The notes under the pieces are model-generated. The model was not told where the DNA came from and did not search any database. It saw nothing but the letters and a program-made list of their open reading frames with translations. A DNA stretch of 64,000 nt from Microplitis mediator. Its lineage: Eukaryota; Arthropoda; Insecta; Hymenoptera; Braconidae. Positions 35,301 to 43,560 of this stretch are shown one piece after another (within the stretch, counting starts at the first letter, position 1; each line of letters starts with the position of its first letter). The DNA lies in NCBI RefSeq assembly GCF_029852145.1, contig NC_079970.1:17167331-17231330 (forward strand), in the 5' to 3' direction. Position numbers and translations under genes: made by a program.

Positions 35301-38272
35301 GAATTTATTAAAAATTAAAAAAATTGCAAATTGAATACATGCTAATTTTATCGATTGTAAACACTCGATAAAAAAATTTCGCGTTTACTTAGAACTTAAA
35401 AAAATAGTTGAGAAATAATTTAAAAATAAAACCAATTCATTATAAATCACACTACTTACAAACTTTTTTTAAAAAATAACACCAGATCATTGAAACAAAA
35501 AGTACAAAAAAAACAATCAATTAATTTTTGTAATTTTTTTTTTAAATTAATAGACCTTGAATTAATTAGATGACAATTTTTTTTTGTGAAATAGATGAAC
35601 TTGACGGATTGACGTGCTGACAATCTGACTTGGCAAACTATTTTAGCGTTTGTTCGCGCTCTTGTTCGCTAATTGCACGAACACAATTAACAACAAAAAA
35701 AAAATATATTTTATACAACAAAAAAATTCATTCTACACTATAAACATTATATATTCAAGTCCTACCTTATTTAAATTAATTAGATACATTAATTGATAAA
35801 AATAAAAATATCAATTAATAAATCAATTAATTATTTTTTTTTAATTCCTAAAAATAAGTTTATGTAATTAAGTATCAATAACAAAACATTATTAAATAAC
35901 AAGCTGGTTAACCTGAAAAATACATGCATACATAATGCCTCACATAAACTTTGGCAACATATATAACTATTATATAGACCGGTAGTGTGTGTAGAATATT
36001 ATAAAGCGAGGAAGCTTTAATCCAAGCAGCGCCCCCGCTTATTCTAGACAAAAATAGAGCCGCGGCTTTAACAAGTAAAATATAATCATATATACATATA
36101 CATTCATGTACATGTACATACATATATTTTATGTATACGCTCACGCAAACTTTTAAGCTTCGCTCACTCACTTATTTTACCCTTTCTCTCATTCTTCTCT
36201 TGTTAAATATATTCATGAATATATATGTATTTAAATATATATATTCTTAAATATTTTCCAAGCGAAAATTCGTCAGAAGGTGTAGACTGATAATTTAACG
36301 TTCTAGCGCACTTACGTTTATTACGATTAATTATTTAGCATAAGCTAGTATTTATTTATATATTTTTTGTTCGACTCTTAACACAATCAAGTGATAAAGT
36401 TGTCGATTATTATACTGTTGATATTTTTAATCATTAATATAAAATAAAAATATAATGTACAATGAATTAACGATTTGAACGAAAACAAAACTTACGATTG
36501 AAATTAAAAAAAAAAAAAAAAAAATTAATAAAATACATAAATAAAAAATTTTGTTATTTGTAAATAATAAAAAAATAATAATAACGTAAATAAATTTATA
36601 ATTTAATTAATAAAATTATATAATGGAGGCATCAAAATATATAAGATTCGACTGATGTATTATTAATTTTTTTTTTTTTTTATTTATTATAATTTTACTA
36701 TTGTCTTTTTTTTTTTTTTATGTAAATTATTAAAGAGAAAAAAAAATTTTGATTTTTCCCATGATAAAAAATGTTTATCCTTACCAAAAGAAAATTGTCC
36801 CGGGGATAACATATCTCCGGCAAGCGATAAAGCCGCAGTGGAGTCTATAATGTATGAGAAAAAAAGAAAACAGAGACATAAAAATTTAACAATTCATAAA
36901 AGCTTTTATATAAAAACGCTATAAGAATTTTTTTATTTTCAAAGAGATAAAAAGATGATTGATAATAAAAAAAAATTTTAAAAAAAGTAAAATAAAATAA
37001 AAAGTATTAATTAATTTAAAAAATTGAAGCAAGAAAAGCGACGCGTCGAAAAATGAAAAAATTGATATATCCTAAACAATTCCTCGATTTAATATTTAAA
37101 ATTATTGCACTTATTATTATTTATTGTTTCGTTTTATTACAAATATGTTTTTATCCTGGCGTTATTTTTAATATCAACCAGAAATATACTTGAGATAGTT
37201 TTTAAAAGGTCTCATTGTATTTATAAATCGACGATCGATTACAATGTAGCGTGTTAAAAAGGTGAAGGTCATTATTTAAGTAAAAATATCTGGCATTAAA
37301 AAAAAATATAAATTTATAAAACAATAACTAATAATTAAAAAAAAATTCAAATAATAACTGTGTAGTTTAAAAGTAAAAGTGGGTAAGCAAAAGATCGAGG
37401 CAATACTTTAAAGCACATTATTATATATATGTATATATAAATATGTAGATTTATATATATTTATATATATATAATAATAATAAATGCTTGTAGATATTTC
37501 AGTGATTTAAAAAATAAGTGAGGTAACGACAAATAGTGAATTTACAAACGTTGTTTTTTTAAATATACAACACAAGATGATGATAAACTTCTGGTGTCAA
37601 TACAGACAAAAACAAAAACAAAAAAAAACAAATTCTCACATTTTTTTATTTCTCATTTAATCTCGTTGCAATGTCACGTAAAAAGTAAAAATTTCTACAT
37701 TATTCGTTGAAAACTGACGAGCACGTCAAGCCTTTATGTTAATTACATATATATTTATATATATATTGTCAATACACTCTACTAAATTTTATGTCTCGTT
37801 CTTTTCGCTTACAAGAACCCAAAAATAAAAATGAATATCTATTCTAATAATAAAAATAAAATAATAAATATGTCAACAAATTAATAAATAAAACGATGAA
37901 TGAATTCTGGAGTTTAATATTTTAGTAAAAAAAAAATTAAGTAAATAGGCAAAGGATGAAATGTGAAAAGGAGTTTGTTTGAAAAATAAATAAATCCATA
38001 AATAAATATTCAGTATAAAATAAAAAAAAAAAAAAAGTTTAATAAAATAATAGTGTGGAAATAAAAATAAACTCACCGGTTACTTTATCTCGGATAAGTT
38101 TGCAACTCTCGACCTCTCCAATGCTAGAGAATAAAGATCGAATCTCTTCCTGTGTCATGGTCTGTGGCAGGTAGTTGACAATAAGATTTGTCTTTGATTC
38201 CTCTTGGGAGGATTGACCGAGGTTTGAACCCCCATTCTGTTGCACAACCGTATCCATACCGTTTGCCATCAT
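22045..38272 (-). CDS. elavl2: ELAV/Hu family RNA-binding protein, spliced CDS (whole gene span)
   Basis: Joining 38272-38077, 34617-34514, 34372-34219, 28067-27836 and 22369-22045 gives an uninterrupted 336-residue protein with GT-AG introns and consistent phases. It has three RRMs: RRM1 with RNP2 LIVNYL (30-35) and RNP1 LGYGFVNY (69-76); RRM2 with LYVSGL (116-121) and KGVGFIRF (155-162); a hinge of about 50 residues; and RRM3 with IFVYNL (255-260) and KGFGFVTM (294-301). This is the ELAV/Hu layout. The family binds U-rich RNA in neurons and controls alternative splicing, poly(A) site choice and mRNA stability. RRM1 and RRM2 bind RNA, while the hinge and RRM3 affect localisation and multimerisation. 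Hymenoptera are reported to keep one such gene, elavl2, related to Drosophila fne, Rbp9 and elav. Three in-frame cassette exons, an alternative donor and a possible readthrough extension are listed separately. Confidence 0.96.
22826..23388. repeat. Dispersed repeat, copy 2 (uninterrupted)
   Basis: Matches 3743-4690 in several blocks: the AATAAGGAA…CCATAT start, TATCTATATCATTCGAATT with the following ACATTTAAATTACGCG, TCTGTCACTGAGTATGACTG, and the distal block GGGCAGTCACGTAGTGACTG. This copy lacks the MITE found in the other copy. Class unknown, no coding capacity. Confidence 0.65.
25157..25842. mobile_element. Larger inverted-repeat element hosting the foldback
   Basis: Outer ends TACCCGGGTAAAAAT (left) and TTTTTTACCTGGGTA (right) are inverted copies, followed inward by loosely matching sequence. 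The foldback at 25337-25690 interrupts it. Similarity of the outer arms beyond the tips is weak. Confidence 0.35.
25337..25690. mobile_element. Foldback (MITE-like) element
   Basis: Long imperfect terminal inverted repeats: the left arm contains GTTAACTATTCTAAACTTTA and the right arm its complement around TAGAATAGTCAACACTTTTT. Total about 354 bp, non-coding. A related single arm occurs at about 56757-56850 (GTTGACTATTCTAAACGTTA). It sits inside a larger inverted repeat. Confidence 0.6.
26354..26400. repeat. AAT trinucleotide microsatellite
   Basis: Near-pure AAT repeat in the last intron, about 400 nt downstream of the hinge microexon in transcript sense, where it reads ATT. Confidence 0.85.
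26699..26740 (-). CDS. elavl2: 42-nt hinge microexon, 14 residues
   Basis: Acceptor TTTTTTGTTTTAG and donor CAGAG|GTCAGT enclose 42 nt without a stop. Phase 2 at both ends. Inclusion gives GRF-STGKAMLAINKGLQ-RYSPLAG; skipping gives GRFRYSPLAG. It lies in the hinge between RRM2 and RRM3, the segment that controls nuclear or cytoplasmic location in ELAV proteins. Drosophila fne has a hinge-region mini-exon whose inclusion is repressed by ELAV and promotes nuclear FNE. This is a plausible counterpart by position and size class, but homology was not tested. Confidence 0.85.
26741..27808 (-). other. elavl2: Intron between the hinge exon and the hinge microexon
   Basis: Starts GTACCT (distal donor) and ends GTTTTAG. 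If not spliced, the frame runs on from the distal donor as RYLLASTRSAQEKQSY to a TAA at 27760, so intron retention or polyadenylation here would give a protein lacking RRM3. ATTAAA words follow within about 50 nt. A GC-richer stretch at 27410-27500 has no donor and I do not call it an exon. Confidence 0.6.
27809..27835 (-). CDS. elavl2: Alternative-donor extension, nine residues of hinge
   Basis: The distal donor TCCAG|GTACCT at 27809/27808 is a better GT consensus than the proximal TTCAG|GTACAT. It leaves the same phase, so it adds exactly nine residues (RYIPLSPLS) before either the hinge microexon or RRM3. The whole stretch is open. Both donors are plausible. Which one dominates cannot be judged from sequence alone. 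Confidence 0.55.
27836..28067 (-). CDS. elavl2: ELAV exon: second half of RRM2 and hinge
   Basis: Encodes residues 153-228, from LSKGVGFIRFDQRVEAERAI through KFANNPSNNNKAIPPIAAYL to GGPIHHPTGRF. It enters in phase 1 and leaves in phase 2 at donor TTCAG|GTACAT. RNP1 of RRM2 (KGVGFIRF) sits at the start and the proline/Asn-rich hinge follows. The acceptor (GGATGAAATTGGCAG) has almost no pyrimidine tract, which is weak for a constitutive exon. A second donor 27 nt downstream is listed separately. The exon is GC-richer than its surroundings. Confidence 0.95.
28697..29308. mobile_element. Inverted-repeat element with a second one nested inside
   Basis: Outer arms: ACGGAAAAAATTTACC at the left and the complement of AAATTTTCTCTGTGT at the right, each followed by AAAATTTA-type matches. 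Between them lies a second element, 28979-29207, with its own inverted ends. Non-coding. Confidence 0.4.
28979..29207. mobile_element. Nested MITE-like element
   Basis: Left arm TAGAGGTACCGTTTTTGGCC and CACTTTAGCACCA match the complement of the right arm TGGAGCACTGACCACAAATG and GTACTTCTACTCTA. Another fragment of the left arm (GCACCAGTTTTGGACAC) is at about 29579. Confidence 0.5.
30341..30725. mobile_element. Long foldback element
   Basis: Arms of more than 100 nt: the left has AAAAAAGTTCGACATGTAGA, TTTGAGACAGATTAGAACTT and AAAAATACAGTTGAT; the right has the complements (AAGTTCGAAATGCAGATCTT, TTTGAGACGGGTTTGAA, AAAAATACAGTTGATAT). Non-coding. Related in style to the 25337 element. Confidence 0.6.
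32309..32325. repeat. GC-rich intronic hairpin
   Basis: CCGAGC GAGTG GCTCGG forms a perfect 6-bp stem with a 5-nt loop inside an otherwise AT-rich intron, within a GC-richer patch from about 32285 to 32360. Confidence 0.4.
32901..32939 (-). CDS. elavl2: 39-nt microexon inserting 13 residues into RRM2
   Basis: Acceptor TTTCTGTTTAG and donor CCCG|GTACGT bracket 39 nt with no stop, entering and leaving in phase 1. Inclusion gives NIT-VRQFVTGGGDNLP-GLSKG. Skipping gives NITGLSKG, the usual ELAV sequence. The insert lies in the RRM2 beta2-beta3 loop, just before RNP1. It is short, symmetric and isolated by about 1.3 kb and 4.8 kb of intron, typical of neuronal microexons. A conserved microexon has been reported for honey bee elavl2. 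I recall this from general knowledge and cannot confirm that it is this one rather than the hinge microexon. Confidence 0.85.
32940..34218 (-). other. elavl2: Intron upstream of the RRM2 microexon, with a hairpin
   Basis: Starts GTAAGT and ends GTTTAG. Contains a perfect 9-bp inverted repeat (34020-34028 with 34052-34060, TCTCAGACA / TGTCTGAGA) in a GC-richer patch of about 150 bp, close to the donor of the upstream exon. A structural splicing element or an old repeat are both possible. Confidence 0.6.
34020..34060. repeat. Intronic 9-bp perfect hairpin
   Basis: TCTCAGACA at 34020-34028 pairs with TGTCTGAGA at 34052-34060 across a 23-nt loop. It lies about 160 nt into the intron after exon 34219-34372. 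Confidence 0.45.
34219..34372 (-). CDS. elavl2: ELAV exon: RRM1-RRM2 linker and first half of RRM2
   Basis: A 154-nt exon, phase 0 to phase 1, with acceptor AATCACAG and donor CACTG|GTAAGT. It encodes residues 101-151: VSYARPSSEAIKGANLYVSG, then LPKNM…LENLFSPYGRI and ending ILCDNIT. The linker SYARPSSEAIKGANLYV is nearly invariant in ELAV proteins and is where the RNA path runs between RRM1 and RRM2. Confidence 0.96.
34514..34617 (-). CDS. elavl2: ELAV exon: second half of RRM1 with RNP1
   Basis: Begins in phase 1 after acceptor ATGATTTTAG and encodes residues 67-100 (QSLGYGFVNYHRPEDAEKAI and onward to LQNKTIK). It ends in phase 0 at donor AAG|GTAAAT. It contains the RNP1 octamer LGYGFVNY with the aromatic residues that stack on RNA bases. 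It is separated from the next exon by a short intron of 141 nt, the only compact intron in the gene. Confidence 0.96.
34618..36784 (-). other. elavl2: Intron downstream of the RRM1 cassette
   Basis: Starts GTAAGG and ends TTTTAG. A GC-richer patch near 36005-36070 and TA-rich simple sequence around 36090-36250 are the only visible features. The open frame at 35908-36171 has no family resemblance and I treat it as chance. Confidence 0.7.
36785..36844 (-). CDS. elavl2: 60-nt cassette exon inserting 20 residues into RRM1
   Basis: An unannotated-looking exon with a pyrimidine-rich acceptor (…TTTCTCATACATTATAG) and donor TTTTG|GTAAGG. It is exactly 60 nt, enters and leaves in phase 1, and has no stop. 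Spliced between 38077 and 34617 it changes KVT-G-QSLGYGF to KVT-DSTAALSLAGDMLSPGQFSF-G-QSLGYGF. The insert falls in the beta2-beta3 loop of RRM1, a loop that contacts RNA in Hu proteins. Skipping restores the canonical RRM. The combination of splice sites, frame and location makes this a likely regulated cassette. I have no transcript evidence and do not know whether it is annotated in relatives. Confidence 0.8.
36845..38076 (-). other. elavl2: Intron between the ELAV start exon and the RRM1 cassette
   Basis: Bounded by GTGAGT and a TATAG acceptor. AT-rich, with A-runs (38022-38036) and TA repeats around 37424-37470. No ORF or RNA gene is recognisable. Confidence 0.7.
38077..38272 (-). CDS. 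elavl2: ELAV start exon: N-terminus and first half of RRM1
   Basis: Encodes residues 1-65 plus the first base of codon 66. The start is MMANGMDTVVQQNGG, a short Gln/Gly/Ser-rich leader, then RRM1 beta1-alpha1-beta2 from TNLIVNYLPQ to KLIRDKVT. Two ATG codons stand in tandem (38272 and 38269). I chose the first because it matches my recollection of bee and fly ELAV N-termini, but either could be used. The donor is ACCG|GTGAGT at 38077/38076. The exon probably extends into 5' UTR up to 38315, where TTTGATTACAG gives a good acceptor, so the true 5' end lies in one or more upstream non-coding exons. Confidence 0.95.
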
Positions 38273-38315
38273 TGCACTCGTTTTAATACACGCCGTCTAT
38301 AACTACGTATGAAAT

Positions 38316-38748
38316 CTGTAATCAAATAATTTTAAATAAAATAAGTAAGTAAATAACATTCATTGAATTAATTAACTTATCAATCAACAATACTTGTTAA
38401 TAATAAAGTAAGAATTTTTTTAATAGATATCATTATAAATATGACGTTATTCTCAGTACGTTCGATAATTGTGTACAAAGAATTGTTTTCTAATAATAAT
38501 TCAATATCTATTCTTTAGTACAAATACTATATCCAAGTCTATAGACGTCTATAAGTTATAAATAATTAATAAATTCAAGTATTTTATTATTAAATAATAA
38601 ATTAATCGTTGTAAATTTTAGAATCAATATTTTAAAAATAATAGTTGACATTGTGAGTGTGAATGTCAGACATCAGTCAAATTACAAATTATAAATAAAT
38701 GGAGTAAATAATTTAAAAAATGCACTTATTAATTTCAAAATTTTTTAA
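38316..38748 (-). other. 5' flank or intron directly upstream of the start exon
   Basis: AT-rich with no ORF. If the acceptor at 38316 is used, this is the 3' end of a 5' UTR intron. Two short related segments, around 38650-38685 and 38812-38850, carry the words gtgagtgtgaatgtcagacatcag and its reverse complement, forming a loose inverted repeat across about 200 bp. Confidence 0.4.
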
Positions 38749-41700
38749 ATGAGCATTTTTTTTAAATTTAATTTTATTAATTATTTACTTTATTCATTTA
38801 TAATTTTAAATTTGTCTGATGTCTGCTACATTCACACTCATTTCACATTGATTGCATGTAATACATCAGATTTAGCAGGTATTTATATATATATATATAT
38901 TGATACATCTATATATTATCTTCAGAAAGACTTAATAGAATTATTAAATATTTGCAAATGTTCTTGTTTATCCCCTCATAGACTTTATATATATGTATAT
39001 GAGCTGTATGTTAAACCAGAATGGACATACAAGCAATAATGGAACGTCATAAAGCCATAGCAAGAGATGAAAGAACCAATCGGATGATCACCCTACTCAT
39101 TGTCGTCGATACAAACATGTCTGGGTTAGAAAATTGCACAAGCTACATGTACATATAAATATATACAGAGTAGTACGTAGTGTGTACTACTACTAGTACT
39201 GCTGCTGTTGCCGATGCCAGCAACCCTATGCGATCGAAATTACTGGGGATTGCGCTGCTGACGATACAACACCAAACCACCCTTAACAATCCAACTCCCG
39301 ACCCCCTTAACTCCCTTGTCTGACCGTCTAAAAGGGTGGGTCAGTGACTGCCAACACCCAAATGCATTTCAATATATCATACATAAATTTTCTACTCAAA
39401 AAAAGTTGTCGCATCCACGAAAATTCTTTTTTTTTTTTAGTTTATTAGAATTTTATATTTTTTTAAAAATATTGTTAGTCATAAGAATAATTTGTTATAA
39501 ATTTAAATATGTAAATATTAAAGCAATAAATTTACTAGAATGCGAAATATTTAAATTTTTGAAGTAAAAGATAAAAAAAAAAAAAGAAATTTGAATTTTT
39601 AATAAAAATTGAGAATCACTGAGGGTACATGGTTAAATTTAAAGGGGCGACGAACCCCTAGTCACTGGCCAAGCCGTTTAAAAGGCTCCCATGGTAGCGA
39701 ATTATTCAACCCCCCGTAACAGCGGAACTACCTCGAGAACTGCATATGCATGCGATGCGTGCCGACTATGAATATACATATATACATATATATTATACAT
39801 AGTAAGAGTTAGTGGAGTAAGTTGTCTACAGACACAGACAGAAAATAAAGAGAGAGAAGGAGAGAGAGATAACTATAGAGAGACGAGGGCCGCGGGAAAA
39901 ATATAAAAGGGGGAAGTCTGGCTGCAGTAGGGTGGTTGAATCGTGTCTCGGTGCCTACACCAAGGGAACCCGAATAAGCTCTGTCCCTATTTTCAATACA
40001 TATACATATTATACAATATATATAACTTACATACACACCTATACATCTGCCACATTTATCAGCCGGCACGAGACATCGTTTCTAATACCTCCCTCATATA
40101 CAAAACCCACTACTCACTTCCCTTACTCACGTAATTTTAAACTTTCTTTCTTTCTCTCTCTGCTCTTTTGCTCGGTCACTCATTTTTCATATTGTTACCT
40201 TTACCTACGACCACTCTCTGAGTATGAGGACATGTTACCAGTATCAGCTGTCGAGCTACAAACACCTTGAGCACCCTCGTGCTCAAGATCAACCGCTCAG
40301 ATATTGAGTTTACTTTTTTCGGGACATTTAAATTAATGATCTATATAGATTTACCTTTTACGCTTCACTAAATCGATTATCCGTTTAAATATTATACAAT
40401 ACAATATAACATTATCTCACAAAAGAATCGAATTTTAATCTCAAATAATATTTTGGAGTAACAATAATCGATTTATTTATTTATTTACATTATTACTTTT
40501 TTTTTTCTAAAAAAAGAGTCAACGATCGCGTGTACGAGTCGCGTAAAACTTAGATATAGAATGGCCTCAAGTAAATGGAGTAACTTTAAAACGGCTATAT
40601 ATCGCAGCTTCACATCTTTGCAAAACACAAGTACATATATACTACATATATAAATATACAGCAGTAGTTAAAGTGAGAAAGACTGGAAAGAGATCAAGTA
40701 TAAGAAAAGAAGGGAACGAGAACTGGGTGTTATCGATCCACGCTTACACTCAACGTGCGGCATTTTGGGACTCGGCAATCCTATTGTTATCCTTCAATAA
40801 AAGAAGAGAAGCCCGTGATATCATTCACCCCCGCAAGGAAGCCACTCTACTCTTTTATTCCCTTTCATTTTAAATTTTAATTCTTCTCATTTTTTGTTTT
40901 TTTTTTTCCCTTACTTCAATTCTTCATTCCACAAATAAAAGTTATTCCAGCTTTACCTCTCATTCAATGTCATGATAGACATTGTTGCCATTCTATTTCT
41001 AAAACAAAAAACCCATAGATGTAATTTAAAAAAAAATAATTTGATACCGTACTGACCTTCGGTGTCTCTAGGAAAAATCTAAGAATGTGTTAAATATATA
41101 TTATCTTTAAACGTTAGCCAGGTGGTCATGGCGACGAATAATGAAAATCGCGTGGCCACAGACGATCAATACATCGCGCGCCCTCGCTTCCTTCTCTCTC
41201 GTTTCTCTCGCCGACTCGTGCACCAACTCACTACATACAACATACATTGTGTATGTAATGTATATATTATATATATGTGTGTATAAAGTACATGAGTGTA
41301 GCTCGCAAATAATTTCCAAGGGAAACCCCTCTTAGCTCATACGCCCCTTTCCTCCACAATATACGACAGGAGCCACGCACGCTCTCATGTCGCGCACGTA
41401 TGACGTCCGCGCCGGTTCACCAACACAAATTAAATATCTTCATATGTACACACATGTACCATCTATCCATCCATCCATTTATATATGTATGTATATATAT
41501 GTACATATATATGAATATAAAGTGGCCATTGCGTAGACCCACACGTGAAATACTTGCGCAGCATACTTCCGATAATATATTATGTTTTTTTTTATTTAAT
41601 ATATTGTTTTATTTATACACGAGTAATCAAACTCTAGAACACGTGTTTTATAAATACGATTAAAGCATAGATGAGTTTTTAAAATAATTATTTAAATCTT

Positions 41701-42359
41701 ACCTTAATAATCACAGCTTACTCCGAAATAATAATAAATTCACTTATTAGTATTATTATAAAATTGTTTATTGTTTATAAAACTATTTAAATAAATAACT
41801 AGTAAATATTATTGTTATATTAATTTTTAAAAAAATATTATTATTATTATTATGATTTATTTAAACAGAAATGCGAGATTGAGTCGACCCCCACCGCGCT
41901 AGACGCGTCACGCTCTCACCGCCGCCCGAAACTAAACCAAAAAATCAATAAAAGTCAACTACAATACTTGCGATTATAAATTAACATTTAGGCAAACTTG
42001 CACTTGATGTCACAATTTATAAAAATATATCAATCGATACAATACAAATACAATAATTTAAATATAAAAAAAAAAGAAACACTTGAGATTTGAATTTTTT
42101 AGCTGAGATCAATATAATTCCTCGTAATATTTAAATTTAATAAAAGCATTTATGTCTTTGGAATTTATATTAAAAATATTAAATAACCAAAAAAGTATAT
42201 ATATATTTATGACAAAAACCCGTGTCATCCGGCTCTGTAATCCATGCCGTCAATTTTTAAATAATTATTATTTTTAAATAAACTTGCACGTACACTTTTA
42301 TTATTTATTTATAATAGTTGTATATTTATTTATTATTTTGATAGAAAGCCTCACGTAAA
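38749..42359. other. Upstream region with GC-richer patches, no proven exon
   Basis: GC-richer patches at 39190-39370, 39630-39760, 39890-40310, 40670-40850 and 41130-41420. The minus strand shows donor-like words, for example CCGAAG|GTCAGTA (41057) and GGCGGCG|GTGAGA (41919), that could belong to 5' UTR exons of ELAV. The open frames here lack codon structure or family resemblance. Confidence 0.35.
40266..40287. repeat. Perfect 9-bp hairpin upstream of ELAV
   Basis: CTTGAGCAC CCTC GTGCTCAAG, a perfect stem with a 4-nt loop inside a GC-richer stretch (about 40200-40310). No T-tract follows on either strand. A 5' UTR structure or an old repeat are possible. Confidence 0.6.
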
Positions 42360-43060
42360 ACACACGCGTGACAGGCGAATTAAAATAAAGACGGTAACTA
42401 GACTAAGGAAACAAAGAAATAACGTTACGGGCGGAGGCTGCCTAGAGACTGAACGAAATTCAACGTTACGAGCATACGAGACACCGGGCACTTGGTATAA
42501 CGCCGACGACCCTCCGCTCAACTCGTGTCTCCTTCCCCCGCACTGCTACTACTTCAAACCCGAGTCAATACTCGGTAAGCTTCGGCTTTTACTTATATAT
42601 ATATATACATATACATTTACATCTATATCTATATAAATGTATATGTTCCCGCGTGTATATCCCGGGTATACCCCCTAGTCATACCGGCGATACTTTTGGC
42701 CAGATTCCCCCTATAATCTCTTCGCGTCTCGTCTCGCGAAAACTACTCGCGAAACTACAATCCTTAAGTTATAATTCTTTTTACTTTTTATAAAATTTAT
42801 TTACCCGCGAGATTTTTAAGTTATATTTCATACGGATAATTTATATTTTTACCATACTCCATTTTTGTCGGTATATTTCGTATAAATCAGGAAGTAAATC
42901 ACTGGTATATTTATATATATACAGAATCTACACATGATGAAACTTTAAATACCCGGGTTATGCGTACGCGTTTACACGCTCCTGGTTCCTGACACGGCAA
43001 CTCGGAAATTTCGCGACGACGCTATGCTACAACACACAACTCGGTGTCCGCGTCGTGATC
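42360..43060 (-). promoter_or_regulatory. GC-richer island, candidate ELAV promoter region
   Basis: The highest sustained GC and CpG content near the gene (for example CGCGTCTCGTCTCGCG at 42724 and onward, CCCGGGTATACCCCC at 42661). On the minus strand an initiator-like TTCAGTCTC lies at about 42452-42460 within CGAAATTTCGTT-type context. No TATA box or DPE was found at proper spacing. Inference from composition only. Confidence 0.3.
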
Positions 43061-43504
43061 GATTTTATTTTGTGATTTAATTTTTTTAGACAAATTTTAT
43101 TCACTAGAAAATTTTTTTTTAAAAAAGTATGTGATGTATTTTTTTTATCATTTAGGGGGAGTGATAAAAAAATAATCCTTTGAAGGTCACGGCGATTAAA
43201 TGTCAAGTGTAATTTAATATTAAATAAAGATATTGATCAGTAAATATTTTTATTATACAAACTAGTAAATTATTAAGACTTATCTTTGAAAGTAAATGTA
43301 AATAAAAGTACCGGGATCAGAGTACCGGCTACCGGATGATTGAGATATTTATTATTAAAGAAATTGTTGGACTTTAATTACCGTAAATTGGAGTAATTAA
43401 ATTTATTAAAAAATAGATAAAATCATATATGTAAATTTTTTTTTTCTATGTGTATATGTATATGCTTAAAAATTTATTCTTGTAAAACTTAACATAGATT
43501 GTAA

Positions 43505-43560
43505 AATTATATGGTCTGAAGATGCTGGTGCGTGGAACCAGCGAAATATCACCAATAAAT
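43505..43560. repeat. Possible LINE/SINE 3' fragment
   Basis: GGTCTGAAGATGCTGGTGCG followed by AACCAGCGAAATATC matches the recurring insect repeat-tail pattern seen in reverse at 6677-6716. Confidence 0.3.

Noticed and set aside
35908..36171. Additional ELAV coding exon in the second intron
   Set aside because: A TTTTTGTCTAG acceptor is present, but entering in phase 1 reads TAA at once, and the frame has no ELAV similarity.
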